Source: DATMER01 sp040349255 (GTDB lineage: Bacteria > Acidobacteriota > Thermoanaerobaculia > Multivoradales > UBA5704). Taken from it: DNA of 64,000 nt. The notes under the pieces were generated by a model. It was given only the letters and a program-made list of their open reading frames with translations. It did no database searches and was not told the origin of the DNA. The position numbers and the translations under genes are program-made. Location: the NCBI GenBank assembly GCA_040349255.1, contig JBEQUE010000120.1, positions 1-64,000 of the forward strand, in the 5' to 3' direction. Positions 33,376 through 42,048 of this stretch are shown piece by piece (within the stretch, counting starts at the first letter, position 1; the number at the start of each line of letters is the position of its first letter).

Positions 33376-34422
33376 CTACGCGAGCAGGTCCAGGACCGCG
33401 GCGGCGAGCTTCGCCGGGTCGTGGCGGATGAGGTCGCCCGCGGCGAGCAGGTCGGCCTCGACGATCTCGACGCCCATCCCCTCGATCGCCTCCCGGTCGC
33501 AGAGCACCGGCTCCGACCCGGTCGCGGCGTAGTGCTCCAGGAGGTATTCCGGGACCGGCGCCGAGTTGACCAGCACCGCGTCCACCAGGCCGCGGCCGGC
33601 GAAGCGCTCGACGGCCCGGAGGTGGTCGAGGCCGCTCATGCCGTCCGTCTCGCCGGGCTGGGTCATGAGGTTGAGCAGCAGCACGGTGCGCGCCCGGCTC
33701 CGGCAGACCGCCTGGCGGATGCCGGGGATCAGCAGGTTCGGGAGGATCGAGGTGTAGAGCGAGCCGGGGCCGAGGAGGATCAGATCGGCGCGGTCGAGCG
33801 CGACCAGGGCGGACGGAAAAGCCGGTGGCGTGGCCGGATCGAGCTCCAGGCCGTCGATCGGCTCGCCGGAGGTGCCGATCGCCGACTCGCCCTCATAGAC
33901 CCGGCCCGAGACGCCGCGGCCGCGCAGCCGCACGTCCTGGACCGTGGCCGGACAGATCTTGCCGCGCACCGAGAGGATCGACTCCGCGGTGAGGATCGCC
34001 TGGTGGAAGTCGCCGGTGATCCCGGTGAGCGCGGTCAGGAAGAGGTTGCCGAACGAGTGGCCGAGCAGGCCGTCGCCGCCCGGGAACCGGTACTGGAAGA
34101 GGCGCGCGAGGAGATCCTCGTCGTCGGCCAGGGCCACGATGCAGTTGCGGATGTCGCCCGGCGGCAGCACGCCGAATTCACGGCGCAGGCGGCCCGAGGA
34201 GCCGCCGTCGTCGGTGACGGTGACCACGCCGGTGAGCTGCTTCAGGCGGTCGGACCCGACGTAGTGCTTGAGCCCGCGCAGGAGCACGGACAGACCGGTG
34301 CCGCCGCCGACCGCGACCAGCCGTTTGCCAGAACGGTCCTTCTCCGGGTCAGGAGAGGCCGAAGAGCTGGCGTCGGTCACGGTCCCGGCGGATCTCGGCA
34401 AAGTCGGGGTCGTGGTAGGCAT
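33376..34422 (-). CDS. yvcK: YvcK/CofD-like gluconeogenesis factor
   Basis: YvcK proteins have a CofD-like fold and are needed for growth on gluconeogenic substrates and for correct cell-wall synthesis; the Bacillus protein is reported to bind UDP-GlcNAc. Motifs: VAVGGGTGLSVLLRGLK near the N-terminus, VTVTDDGGSSGRLR, PPGDIRNCIVALA, GHSFGNLFLTAL and ILLGPGSLYTSILPNLL. ATG at 34422 has AGGAA upstream but makes a 74-nt overlap with the TPR gene; GTG at 34380 is an alternative that removes 14 residues of nonconserved leader. Position directly before glmU-glmS fits a role in amino-sugar control. Confidence 0.9.
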   Translation of the reverse strand: MPTTTPTLPRSAGTVTDASSSASPDPEKDRSGKRLVAVGGGTGLSVLLRGLKHYVGSDRLKQLTGVVTVTDDGGSSGRLRREFGVLPPGDIRNCIVALADDEDLLARLFQYRFPGGDGLLGHSFGNLFLTALTGITGDFHQAILTAESILSVRGKICPATVQDVRLRGRGVSGRVYEGESAIGTSGEPIDGLELDPATPPAFPSALVALDRADLILLGPGSLYTSILPNLLIPGIRQAVCRSRARTVLLLNLMTQPGETDGMSGLDHLRAVERFAGRGLVDAVLVNSAPVPEYLLEHYAATGSEPVLCDREAIEGMGVEIVEADLLAAGDLIRHDPAKLAAAVLDLLA

Positions 34423-34912
34423 GGACGCGGTTCCTGGGGTTCAGCTCGATCGCCCGGGTCAGCGCCTGCACGGCCTCGTCGAGCCGGCCCTCGACCGCGT
34501 GGATCGACGCGGCGAGATAGGCGAAGCGCTCGTCCTTCTGCTCGCGGCCGTCCTTGCGGCAGATCTCCAGGGCGGCGGCGAGGTCGCCCCGGTTCTTCTC
34601 GTACACGGCCTGGAGGAACGGGTCGCCGGTTTCGGCCTTCGCGGCGGCGGTCTTCGGGGTCAACTGCTGGCGCGCGGTGGCGAGGAACTGGCGGGCGCGG
34701 GCCGAGAGGTCGGCGCGGTCGCTCTGCGCGAGGGCCGACTCGAACAGCTCGGCGGCCTTGCTCCAGCTCTTCTGCTGGAGGGCCTGGAGGCCCAGGGTGA
34801 ACGCGTCCAGCGCGGGGTCGTCATAGGCCGCCGCGGGTTTGCGGGCGGGTGCGGCGGACTTGGGTGCGGGTGCGGTTTCTTCGGGCTTGGCCTTCGGCCG
34901 AGGCTTGGCCAT
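34349..34912 (-). CDS. TPR-containing protein
   Basis: The 187-residue protein has a Lys/Pro/Ala-rich N-terminus (~30 residues), then TPR-like helix pairs (LGLQALQQKSWSKAAELFESAL, YLAASIHAVEGRLDEAVQAL) and ends AYHDPDFAEIRRDRDRRQLFGL. That last segment is the typical end of TPR proteins in which the final repeat is degenerate. It lies 12 nt after mglA and overlaps yvcK, so it is part of the mglB-mglA transcription unit. Partner unknown. Confidence 0.75.
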   Translation of the reverse strand: MAKPRPKAKPEETAPAPKSAAPARKPAAAYDDPALDAFTLGLQALQQKSWSKAAELFESALAQSDRADLSARARQFLATARQQLTPKTAAAKAETGDPFLQAVYEKNRGDLAAALEICRKDGREQKDERFAYLAASIHAVEGRLDEAVQALTRAIELNPRNRVHAYHDPDFAEIRRDRDRRQLFGLS

Positions 34913-34924
34913 GGAGTCGGTCCC

Positions 34925-35509
34925 TCAGCGTTTCTTCAGTTCGATCAGGATCTGCTTGGCGACGGACTTGAGCGTGTCGAACACTCCCACGCCCGTCGTG
35001 GCGACGGCCTCGAACGTCGGCTCCCGCTTGTAGTTGAGGGTCCGGTACATCTCCTCGGCCGCAACGACATTGGGGAGGTCCCGCTTGTTGAACTGCAGGG
35101 CGTACGGGATCGTCGAGAGGTCGAAGCCGTGCTCCTTCAGGTTCTGCTCCAGATTGCGGATGGACTCGATGTTCGCCTCCATCCGCTCCTCCTGGCTGTC
35201 GGCGACGAAGATGACGCCGTCCACGCCCTTGAGGATCAGCTTGCGGCTGGCATCGTAGAACACCTGGCCGGGCACCGTGTAGAGGTGGAATCGGGTGGTG
35301 AAGCCGCGGATGCTGCCCAGGTCCAGGGGGAGGAAGTCGAAGAACAGCGTGCGATCCGCCTCGGTGGCCAGCGAGATCATCTTACCCTTCGACTCCGGGG
35401 CGGTCTTGTTGTAGATGTACTGCAGGTTCGTCGTCTTACCACACAGGCCGGGACCGTAGTAGACGATCTTGCAGTTGATCTCTTTGCTGGCGTAGTTGAT
35501 GAAAGTCAT
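34925..35509 (-). CDS. mglA: MglA-type small Ras-like GTPase
   Basis: MglA switches polarity and motility in Myxococcus and has wider polarity roles elsewhere. The 194-residue protein has the P-loop YYGPGLCGKTTNLQ (about residues 17-30), the MglA switch region EADRTLFFDFLPLDLG, the VPGQVFYDASRKLIL segment in place of the Ras DxxG, and NKRDLP as base-recognition motif. It is 54 nt downstream of mglB, its GTPase-activating partner. A strong promoter upstream of mglB probably drives both. Confidence 0.95.
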   Translation of the reverse strand: MTFINYASKEINCKIVYYGPGLCGKTTNLQYIYNKTAPESKGKMISLATEADRTLFFDFLPLDLGSIRGFTTRFHLYTVPGQVFYDASRKLILKGVDGVIFVADSQEERMEANIESIRNLEQNLKEHGFDLSTIPYALQFNKRDLPNVVAAEEMYRTLNYKREPTFEAVATTGVGVFDTLKSVAKQILIELKKR

Positions 35510-35563
35510 CTTGAGTGCCTCGCGAGCCGCGGGGGCGCGCCGGTCCGTCTCTGCCTGCTCCGC

Positions 35564-36055
35564 CTACTCTCCGAAGAGCGCGTCGATGTCGTCGTCCGTG
35601 ATCTCGGAGAAGGGGCTCGAGTGAGACGCCCCCAAGCCCTTCTCGCTCTTCTGGAGCATCAGCTCGAAGATCTTCTCCAGGTCGACGCTGGCCCGCTTGA
35701 CGCGCAGCCGGACGAGGCCGAGAGACGACCGGTCGTCGAAGATGACCACCAGGATCGCCCTCTTGGCAACGATCGAGATGTGGATGTGGTCCTGCTGCCC
35801 CTCGTGGAAGAGCACCGAGAACTCGCGCTCCCCGATCAGCTTGGCGAGGCCGTCGGTGGCGGCCACGTTGCCGGCGGTCAGGGAGGCGAGCGAGGTGGTG
35901 TCGAACTGGTCGACCTCACCGGCGGAGGCGATCTGCTGGCCGTTCTTGTCGATCAGGAACACAGCCTTGGCATTGGCCTCCTGGCGCAGACGGCGCAGGG
36001 CCTCTTCCAGATGCTTGAATTCCTCTTCGAACAGCACGAAGTCGGCTGAAGACAT
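35564..36055 (-). CDS. mglB: MglB-type roadblock/LC7 GAP protein
   Basis: MglB is the GTPase-activating partner of MglA. The 163-residue protein is a single roadblock domain (LRRLRQEANAKAVFLIDKNGQQIASAGEV, split here as LRRLRQEANAKAVFL and IDKNGQQIASAGEV; later LASLTAGNVAAT and VLFHEG....HISIVAKRAILVVIFD) followed by an acidic tail. GGAAAGG precedes the ATG. It is first in the operon mglB-mglA-TPR-yvcK. Confidence 0.9.
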   Translation of the reverse strand: MSSADFVLFEEEFKHLEEALRRLRQEANAKAVFLIDKNGQQIASAGEVDQFDTTSLASLTAGNVAATDGLAKLIGEREFSVLFHEGQQDHIHISIVAKRAILVVIFDDRSSLGLVRLRVKRASVDLEKIFELMLQKSEKGLGASHSSPFSEITDDDIDALFGE

Positions 36056-36079
36056 GGGCTAACCTTTCCGGACCGCGCG

Positions 36080-36108
36080 AAGATACACCATCGCGGGTTG
36101 GCCGTCAA
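36080..36108 (-). promoter_or_regulatory. Promoter of the mglB operon
   Basis: On the minus strand TTGACG (36108-36103), a 17-nt spacer and TATCTT (36085-36080) lie 25 nt upstream of the mglB ATG. This is one of the best sigma-70 matches in the window. Confidence 0.72.
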
Positions 36109-36182
36109 AGCGCTGATTACACGTCGGTTTCATGGCTCCCGGAACACGCGGGCGCGGTCCGGGGGATCTCCCTCATTGGGCC

Positions 36183-36653
36183 TCATCGGAACAGGCGCCA
36201 GCCGCCGAGAACGTCGTTCTCGGCGATCACCACCTCGCCGCCCTCGACCCGGTGCCGCAGGGGGACGGGATTGCACCCGCCGCCCCCCTTGTTGGCGTCC
36301 GTAAGCCGGAACGACTTGTCGCACTTGTTGCAGACGAGCCACTCCCCCTCGTGGCGGAACCCGCGCTTGGTCTTGGCGCAGGTCTCGTTCGCGTCGAACG
36401 CGACCTGCACCACGCCGGCGGAGTCCCGCCCGACGAGGAAGTGGACCTCCTGGTTGCCCGCGTTCAGGAACTGGTAGAAGCGGACCTGTTGCGGATCGAG
36501 CCCCGCGAGGCTGATCCGGACCTGCCCGTCGCGTCCGGGCGAGACCCGCTCGAACCCGCTCCGCCTCCCTTCGAGCACGTAGTCCGCTCCCAGGATGGCG
36601 GCTACGAACACGAGGACCACGAAGACTCCATGGATGGGCTTGAAGCGGCGCAT
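36183..36653 (-). CDS. DUF2318-like membrane-anchored protein
   Basis: The 156-residue protein has one N-terminal transmembrane anchor (GVFVVLVFVAAILGADYVL) and a DUF2318-type domain: VRFYQFLNAGNQEVHFLVG, VQVAFDANETCAKTKRGF, then a CNKCDKSF cysteine pair and GGGGCNPVPL. The four cysteines probably bind a metal. DUF2318 proteins are often linked to iron or copper transport, but here no transporter is adjacent. ATG at 36653 was preferred over an upstream TTG. Confidence 0.78.
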   Translation of the reverse strand: MRRFKPIHGVFVVLVFVAAILGADYVLEGRRSGFERVSPGRDGQVRISLAGLDPQQVRFYQFLNAGNQEVHFLVGRDSAGVVQVAFDANETCAKTKRGFRHEGEWLVCNKCDKSFRLTDANKGGGGCNPVPLRHRVEGGEVVIAENDVLGGWRLFR

Positions 36654-36711
36654 CGCGCTATTCTGGACCAAGCCCCCGCAGGCGGCAAGCCCGGGGTCGT
36701 CCGGGAGCCGT

Positions 36712-37794
36712 TCAGCGGGCCGCCGTCTGCCGCGCCCGGACCCCGCGCGGGTCGCGGCCGAAGGCCCGGAGCTGGCCGCAGGCGGCGCTCACGTCGTCGC
36801 CCCGCCGGCGGCGGACCGTGGCGATCAGGCCGCGCTCGCGCAGGCGCCGCTGGAAGAGATCGACGCGGCCGTCGTCCGGCGGCGCCATGCGCTCGCCGAG
36901 CACCGGATCGGGGTTGATCGGGATCAGGTTCACCTTCGCCCGCACGCCGTTCAGGAGCCTGGCCAGGCGGTCGGCGTCCTTCGGATCGTCGTTCACGTCC
37001 CGGATCAGGATGTACTCGAAGGTGATCTTCCGCCCCTTCTCCAGCGGGAAGCGGCGCAGGGCCGCCAGGAGGTCGGCGAGCGGCCAGGTGCGGTTGACCG
37101 GCATGATCTCCGAGCGCCGGGCGTCGTCCGGCGCGTGGAGCGAGATCGCCAGGTTCGGCCGGCGCTCCCAGGCGGCCAGCTCCTCCAGGCCGGGCAGGAT
37201 GCCGACCGTCGAGACCGTGATCCGGTGCGGCGAGATCCACTCGGTCAGGATGTCGAGCGCGGCCTTGACGTTCGGGAGGTTCAGCAGCGGCTCGCCCATG
37301 CCCATGAAAACGAGGTTCAGGCCCTCCATCGGCAGGCCGCGGTCGGCCCGGATGGCCAACACCTGGCCGACGATCTCGCCCGCCGTGAGGTCGCGGCCCG
37401 CGCCCCAGTAGCCGGTCACGCAGAACGCGCAGGCCAGCGCGCAGCCCGCCTGGCTGGAGATGCAGAACGTGCGGCGGTCGCGGTCCGGGATGTCCACCGC
37501 CTCAATGGTCGCGCCGTCGTGGAGGCGGAAAAGGTACTTGCAGGTGCCGTCCGAGGCCAGGCGGCTCTCGGCGACGTCCGGGTACCCGAGGCGGAAGCGC
37601 TCCGAAAGCTTCGCGCGCAGGTCCTTGGACAGCTCGGTCATCTCCGCGAAGTCGCGGACCCCGCGGTCGTAGAGCGCCTGGTAGATCTGCTCGACGCGGA
37701 ACGGGCGGTCCACGACCTCCGCGAGCGCCTCGCCGAGGCGCTCGCGGGTCAACCCGAGGAGGTCGGGCTTGAGAATCGGCTGGATGGTTTCCAT
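36712..37794 (-). CDS. rlmN: 23S rRNA (adenine2503-C2)-methyltransferase RlmN
   Basis: RlmN is a radical-SAM enzyme that methylates A2503 of 23S rRNA and A37 of some tRNAs. The 360-residue protein has the radical-SAM cluster C118xxxC122xxC125 (AGCALACAFC), the FMGMGEPLLN motif, ISLHAPDD and the C-terminal conserved Cys near 339 (SAACGQL) that forms the methyl-carrying residue. Length and motif order match RlmN. Confidence 0.95.
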   Translation of the reverse strand: METIQPILKPDLLGLTRERLGEALAEVVDRPFRVEQIYQALYDRGVRDFAEMTELSKDLRAKLSERFRLGYPDVAESRLASDGTCKYLFRLHDGATIEAVDIPDRDRRTFCISSQAGCALACAFCVTGYWGAGRDLTAGEIVGQVLAIRADRGLPMEGLNLVFMGMGEPLLNLPNVKAALDILTEWISPHRITVSTVGILPGLEELAAWERRPNLAISLHAPDDARRSEIMPVNRTWPLADLLAALRRFPLEKGRKITFEYILIRDVNDDPKDADRLARLLNGVRAKVNLIPINPDPVLGERMAPPDDGRVDLFQRRLRERGLIATVRRRRGDDVSAACGQLRAFGRDPRGVRARQTAAR

Positions 37795-37827
37795 GGTCCG
37801 TGGTGCCGGCCGGTCCGGCGCGGGGAC

Positions 37828-38106
37828 TCAGGTTGTCGGCGTGCGCCGGCGGCGCAGGCGCCGGGTGGGGTCGATCCCGATCGAGCGCAGGAAGGAGAGG
37901 TCGCGGCCGTCGATCTGGAAGACCGGCTCGGACCCGGACGAGAAGCGCGGCGCGGTGAGCGACAGCGGCTCCTCGACGCTTTCCCGCTTGCAGTCCACCA
38001 GCAGGTAGAGAGCGTAGCCCTCCTCCCGGAACTTGCGCAGCGTCCGGTTCACGTCCTGCGATTCGGAGATCGCGTCGGACAGGGCGCGGCGCAGGTCGCG
38101 GAGCAT
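37828..38106 (-). CDS. Small hypothetical protein
   Basis: The 92-residue protein is charged and begins with a helix (DLRRALSDAISESQDVNRTLRK, two pieces) followed by strands YALYLLVDCKRE and PVFQIDGRDLSFLRSIGID, with a basic tail. No family was recognised. The frame stays open and protein-like for about ten codons upstream of the ATG (EGIELDEKIHQ) without an ATG, GTG or TTG, so the real start may be a rare codon after the GGGAGGG at 38127-38133. It lies 33 nt before rlmN. Confidence 0.55.
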   Translation of the reverse strand: MLRDLRRALSDAISESQDVNRTLRKFREEGYALYLLVDCKRESVEEPLSLTAPRFSSGSEPVFQIDGRDLSFLRSIGIDPTRRLRRRRTPTT

Positions 38107-38294
38107 CTGGTGAATCTTCTCGTCCAGCTCGATTCCCTCCCGGCCGGTTGTCCTTGGGGGCCGACGCCGGGATTATCAACCCCTGTCCCCCGGGGTGTCA
38201 AACCACGCGCGCCCAGGCTTCAACAAGCGTTTTCCCATGCCGATTCCAGGCCCGATCGTGGTAGCCTTCTGCTCTTTCCCGGAAGGACGCAGCG

Positions 38295-39284
38295 ATGTCA
38301 CAAGCCATATCCTCCGAGGCGGCCGGGCTGAGCGACTGGCTCGCGGCCGCGGGCTTCGCGGCGGACCGGATCGAGCCGCTGCAGGGCGACGTCTCCCTGC
38401 GCCGCTATGCCCGGATCGCCGGGCTTGCTCCCGGCGATACCGCCACGGCGATCCTCGCCACCTATCCGCCGGACATCCGCTCCACCTGCGGCCGCTTCCT
38501 GCGCACGTCCGGGCTCCTCGAGGAGGCCGGAGTGCCGGTGCCGCGCGTGCTCGCGTCCTCGTGCGGCGAGGGGTGGATGCTGGTCGAGGATCTCGGCCTC
38601 GAGACGCTCGCCGAGTGGGGCCGCGGCCGGCCGTGGGAGGAGGTCGGTCCGTGGTTCGAACGGGCGCTCGACCTCGCGGACCGAATCTCCCGCATCCCGG
38701 TCGCGAGCCTCGAAGGGCTGAACCCCACGCTCGACTCGGAGCTGCTGAGCAAGGAGCTGGCCCAGACCTGGGACCTCTTCCTGGAGCCGAACGGCCTGAC
38801 CGGCGACGCTCCTGCGCTGCGGGACGCGCTCGACGCGATCTGCGCCAACCTCGGTGCCGAGACGCCGGTCGCCTGCCACCGCGACTTCATGGTCAGGAAC
38901 CTGATGTTCGCCGGCGGCGACCTGGTGGTCCTCGATCACCAGGACCTGCGCCTGGGGCCGCCGCTCTACGACCTCGCCTCGCTGCTCAACGACACGATTT
39001 TTCCTCCGCCCACGGTCGAGGCCGGCCTGCTCGCCGGCCTCGGCTCCGCGGAGGACCGGGTCCGCTATCACCGGGCCGCGGCCCAGCGGACGCTCAAGGC
39101 CGTGGGCACCTACACCTCGTTCGCCCGGCGCGGAGCGGACCGCCACCTGCCACTCGTGCCGCCGACGCTGGCCCAATGCCTGCAACACCTAGCCAGGGTG
39201 CCGGAGAGCGCGGCGGTCGCCCGGGATCTCACCGCCGTGTGGGGCCGCGTCTGGAGTCAGGTACGGTCCGGCGGGATCTGCTAG
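38295..39284 (+). CDS. amgK: AmgK-like sugar kinase (aminoglycoside-phosphotransferase fold)
   Basis: AmgK phosphorylates the anomeric position of MurNAc and GlcNAc in peptidoglycan recycling. The 329-residue protein has the family landmarks: QGDVSLRRYARI near the N-terminus, LVEDLG, catalytic loop CHRDFMVRNLMF and metal-binding VLDHQDLRLGPPLYDLASLLND. A GGAAGG ribosome binding site precedes the ATG. The partner MurU is not in the window. Family assignment is firm, the exact substrate less so. tatA follows after 42 nt. Confidence 0.78.
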   Translation: MSQAISSEAAGLSDWLAAAGFAADRIEPLQGDVSLRRYARIAGLAPGDTATAILATYPPDIRSTCGRFLRTSGLLEEAGVPVPRVLASSCGEGWMLVEDLGLETLAEWGRGRPWEEVGPWFERALDLADRISRIPVASLEGLNPTLDSELLSKELAQTWDLFLEPNGLTGDAPALRDALDAICANLGAETPVACHRDFMVRNLMFAGGDLVVLDHQDLRLGPPLYDLASLLNDTIFPPPTVEAGLLAGLGSAEDRVRYHRAAAQRTLKAVGTYTSFARRGADRHLPLVPPTLAQCLQHLARVPESAAVARDLTAVWGRVWSQVRSGGIC

Positions 39285-39326
39285 ACTGGCAAATACGGGC
39301 TTTTTCGACCCGAGGAGCGCTGATCT

Positions 39327-39509
39327 ATGGGTGGTCTAGGCATGCCGGAGCTGTTCGTCGTCTTCCTCATCGTGATCGTGCTGTTCGGCGCGTCACGCCT
39401 GCCCCAGATCGGCAAGGGGCTGGGAGAGGGGATCAAGAACTTCAAGAAAGGGCTGAAGGGGGACGAGACTCCGGATCAGCTCGAAGAAAGGACGCCGCCC
39501 CGCACCTAG
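39327..39509 (+). CDS. tatA: Twin-arginine translocase subunit TatA/TatE
   Basis: TatA forms the pore-facilitating oligomer of the Tat export pathway for folded proteins. The 60-residue protein shows the family layout: GGLGMPELFVVFLIVIVLFG transmembrane segment, the hinge ASRLPQIGKGLGEGIKNFKKGLKG amphipathic helix (written here only in part: GKGLGEGIKNFKKG) and an acidic tail. GAGGAG precedes the ATG. tatB and tatC are not in the window. Confidence 0.93.
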   Translation: MGGLGMPELFVVFLIVIVLFGASRLPQIGKGLGEGIKNFKKGLKGDETPDQLEERTPPRT

Positions 39510-39549
39510 CGCCGGGACGGCACAGGGGGCTGCCTGAATGGCACGTCCC

Positions 39550-40293
39550 TCAGGAGCTGGCCCTGGAAAGCGCCGCGAACGGGTCGCGGCCCGCTCCCGC
39601 CCTCTCCCACGCCGCGTCCGAACGCTCGCGGTACAGCTCCAGCACCCGCCGGACGTACTCCTTCGTCTCCCGGAACGGCGGCACCCCGCCATAGCGGGCC
39701 ACGGTCGAGGGTCCCGCGTTGTAGGCGGCCACGGCGCGCTCCAGGTCGCCGTCGAAGTCCTTGAGGAGCCGGCCCAGATAGCGGCATCCGACGTCCAGGT
39801 TGACGTGCGGATCGTTGAGATCGGTGGCGCCGTAGAGCGCGCCGGTGGCGGGGAGGACCTGCATCAGGCCCACCGCGCCCCGGGAGGACACGGCGTCGCG
39901 GGTAAAGTGGGACTCGACCTGGATGATGGAGGCCACCAGCAGGCCGTCCACGCCGTGCCGCCGGGAGATCCGCCAGATCTCGGGGCCGTACGGCAGCCCG
40001 GCGAGCTGCTCGCGGCGGGCGGCCTGCCCGGCTTCGGGAGAGAGGAGGCCGAGTCTCTGCGGCTGCCGGGTCAGCGCCGCGTCGAGGTCGGAGTCCGTGA
40101 AGACCCGCGGACGCTCGGTCCGCGACTGGACGACCCATTGGGCCAGCTCGCGGATTTCATCGCTCTCCAGGGAAGGGTTGGGGATGACCCGGTTGGGATC
40201 CGGGATAGCGGTGTCGGACGGAGTGGAGTTGAACGCAATCATCAGGAACAGCATCGTCGCGGACACCGTGAACGGCACGCGTCTCGGTTTCAT
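39550..40293 (-). CDS. Soluble lytic transglycosylase (SLT/Slt70-like domain)
   Basis: The enzyme cleaves peptidoglycan glycan strands. After a short N-terminal hydrophobic export segment (FTVSATMLFLMIAF), the 247-residue protein carries an SLT domain with catalytic Glu127 in IIQVESHF, the RGAVGLMQVLPATG block, CRYLGRLL and AVAAYNAGPSTVARYGGVPPFRET.YV. No binding module is present. It converges on tatA. Confidence 0.88.
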   Translation of the reverse strand: MKPRRVPFTVSATMLFLMIAFNSTPSDTAIPDPNRVIPNPSLESDEIRELAQWVVQSRTERPRVFTDSDLDAALTRQPQRLGLLSPEAGQAARREQLAGLPYGPEIWRISRRHGVDGLLVASIIQVESHFTRDAVSSRGAVGLMQVLPATGALYGATDLNDPHVNLDVGCRYLGRLLKDFDGDLERAVAAYNAGPSTVARYGGVPPFRETKEYVRRVLELYRERSDAAWERAGAGRDPFAALSRASS

Positions 40294-40379
40294 GGCCGGC
40301 CCTCCTCGGGACTTCGCGGTCGCACGGTGAGCCCGCAGCCCAGCCAGAGCCGGGAGGGGCTATGAACAGAAAACAGCAC

Positions 40380-40411
40380 GAACCGCCCACGATTTCCTTC
40401 GCGGGCGGTTC
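40380..40411 (-). terminator. Hairpin after the Fis-like gene
   Basis: GAACCGCCC pairs with GGGCGGTTC (9 bp, 14-base loop). On the minus strand it is followed by GTGCTGTTTTC, consistent with termination of the Fis-like gene. Confidence 0.55.
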
Positions 40412-40454
40412 CCGTGATACTGCCTGTTTTTAATGCAGGATCGATGCCAGAAAT

Positions 40455-40733
40455 TCAGTCTGCGGGAGGAATGAGCTTGCGGCGCGCCGACTTGCGGCCA
40501 TTGAGCCCGAGGTCCTCGACCGCGATGCCGAGGTCGGAGAGCTTGTTACGGAGCGTGTTCCGGTGGACTCCCAGGGATCGCGCCGAGCGGCAGAAGTTGC
40601 CCCGGTTCGACTTGAGGGAGGCGACGATGAACTGCCGCTCGAACTCACGGCGCGCCTGTTCCAGGGTCACGCCGCGGCGGACGAGCTCGTCGACGATCAG
40701 CAGAAGACGTCCGTTCAGGTTTTGTTCGGCCAA
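40455..40733 (-). CDS. Fis-type helix-turn-helix protein
   Basis: The 92-residue protein has a helical N-terminus and a Fis-type DNA-binding motif in the middle: REFERQFIVASLKSNRGNFC, RSARSLGVHRNTLRNKLSDLGI. This is the HTH found at the C-terminus of NtrC-family activators, here without the AAA+ domain, as in Fis itself. A nucleoid-associated or general regulator is likely. A basic tail follows. Single-gene unit. Confidence 0.82.
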   Translation of the reverse strand: MAEQNLNGRLLLIVDELVRRGVTLEQARREFERQFIVASLKSNRGNFCRSARSLGVHRNTLRNKLSDLGIAVEDLGLNGRKSARRKLIPPAD

Positions 40734-40820
40734 GAGGGTGTCCTCGCGCGCGATAAGGAAAGATCCAGACTACCACAGACCGGGCGCCGGGGCGCCCGGT
40801 CCGCGCCTACGGACGCCGGG

Positions 40821-41996
40821 TCATTTGGGCTCGAGCCGGTCGCCGACGAAGATGGCGTAGCGCGATTCGAGGATCTTCGCGACGGACGAGGTCCTGTGCA
40901 CGGAGAGCACGGCCAGCTCGCCGACCACGATCGGCGGCAGGCCGTCGTGGTTCATGCGGTAGATGGTGAACATGTCGCCGGGCGTGACCTCCTGGTCGGA
41001 GCCGCGGTCGATGTAGACCACGTGGTCCTCGGCCAGGGAGACGAGGTTGTCCTGCGAGAAGAGGATGACCGGGGAGCCGCGCAGCTCGTCCTCGGTGGAC
41101 GGGTAGTTGAGGGGCCGCAGCGCCGTCGGGCGGCCCAGGGGGACAGGCTCGGGCTCGAAGGCCTGGAGCTGCTGGCCGACCAGGATCGGGTCGCAGGAGT
41201 GGACGATCTCGCCGATGGCGGTGTCCTCCTGCACCGAGAGCACCCGGATGCGGCCGACGTAGTGGTAGAAGCGCCCCGCCACCTGGTTGGTCACCGGGTG
41301 GACGACCTGGCGCTCCGGCTCCACCACGGTGAACAGGGTGCCGGGGGTCATGCCGCGGGCGCGCCCGCCATCCAGGTAGACGATGTCGCCGGTGGACAGG
41401 TTGTACTTGACCGTGCCGACCCTGCCGTACTGGCCGCGGAAGCCGTAGCTCGCGCCGAGGTCGAGGTTCGGGCCGAGCGACTCGTACTCGGAGCCGATGA
41501 TCGTGTAATCGAACGTCTCGTCGACGGCGCCGATGTAGCCCGTGCAGTAGATGTCGCTTTCGGCGCCGAGCGGGATCGGGGCGCCGGCCGCCTGCTCGGG
41601 GGTCAGCACGTCGCCGGTGACCTCCGGCGCGCCGGTCCCCTCCTCGGTGCCGTCCACGCCGCCGCCCTCCGTGAGGGTGTCCACGGGCGCCACCTCGAGG
41701 CCCATCACCAGCGGATCGCCGGGATAGATCCAGTGGGCGTCCAGGATGTACTGGTTCTTCTCCCAGATCTGCGGCCACAGGTAGGGATTGCCGTAGGCCT
41801 TCGCGGCGAGGTCCCAGAGCGTGTCGCCGCGCTCGATGATGTGGACCTGGGCCCCGGCCGGCGGCTGGGGCGGATCCCAGGCGGTCCAGTGGTCGCCCAC
41901 GAGATGAAGGTCCTGGGGCGGTCGGTCGGCGGCCGCAAGAGCGGTCGAGCCGAGCACGATGGCAGCTAGGACGAAACCGGAAAGCCGCACTCTCAT
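40821..41996 (-). CDS. Exported LysM-domain protein
   Basis: The ATG at 41996 has CAGGAGG and starts a signal peptide (LSGFVLAAIVLGSTALAAA). A LysM peptidoglycan-binding domain covers residues ~51-98 (HIIERGDTLWDLAAKAYGNP, WEKNQYILDAHWIYPGD). The C-terminal part (about 140-391) has no recognised family but shows repeated beta patterns such as GRIRVLSVQEDTAIGEIVHS and GELAVLSVHRTSSVAKIL, plus two GD.V..D.G-like turns. A periplasmic cell-wall-associated role is likely. It has its own strong promoter. Confidence 0.82.
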   Translation of the reverse strand: MRVRLSGFVLAAIVLGSTALAAADRPPQDLHLVGDHWTAWDPPQPPAGAQVHIIERGDTLWDLAAKAYGNPYLWPQIWEKNQYILDAHWIYPGDPLVMGLEVAPVDTLTEGGGVDGTEEGTGAPEVTGDVLTPEQAAGAPIPLGAESDIYCTGYIGAVDETFDYTIIGSEYESLGPNLDLGASYGFRGQYGRVGTVKYNLSTGDIVYLDGGRARGMTPGTLFTVVEPERQVVHPVTNQVAGRFYHYVGRIRVLSVQEDTAIGEIVHSCDPILVGQQLQAFEPEPVPLGRPTALRPLNYPSTEDELRGSPVILFSQDNLVSLAEDHVVYIDRGSDQEVTPGDMFTIYRMNHDGLPPIVVGELAVLSVHRTSSVAKILESRYAIFVGDRLEPK

Positions 41997-42048
41997 GAGG
42001 GCCTCCTGAACGCCAAGGGAGGAAGGCATAGTGAATTCGCTATGCCCT

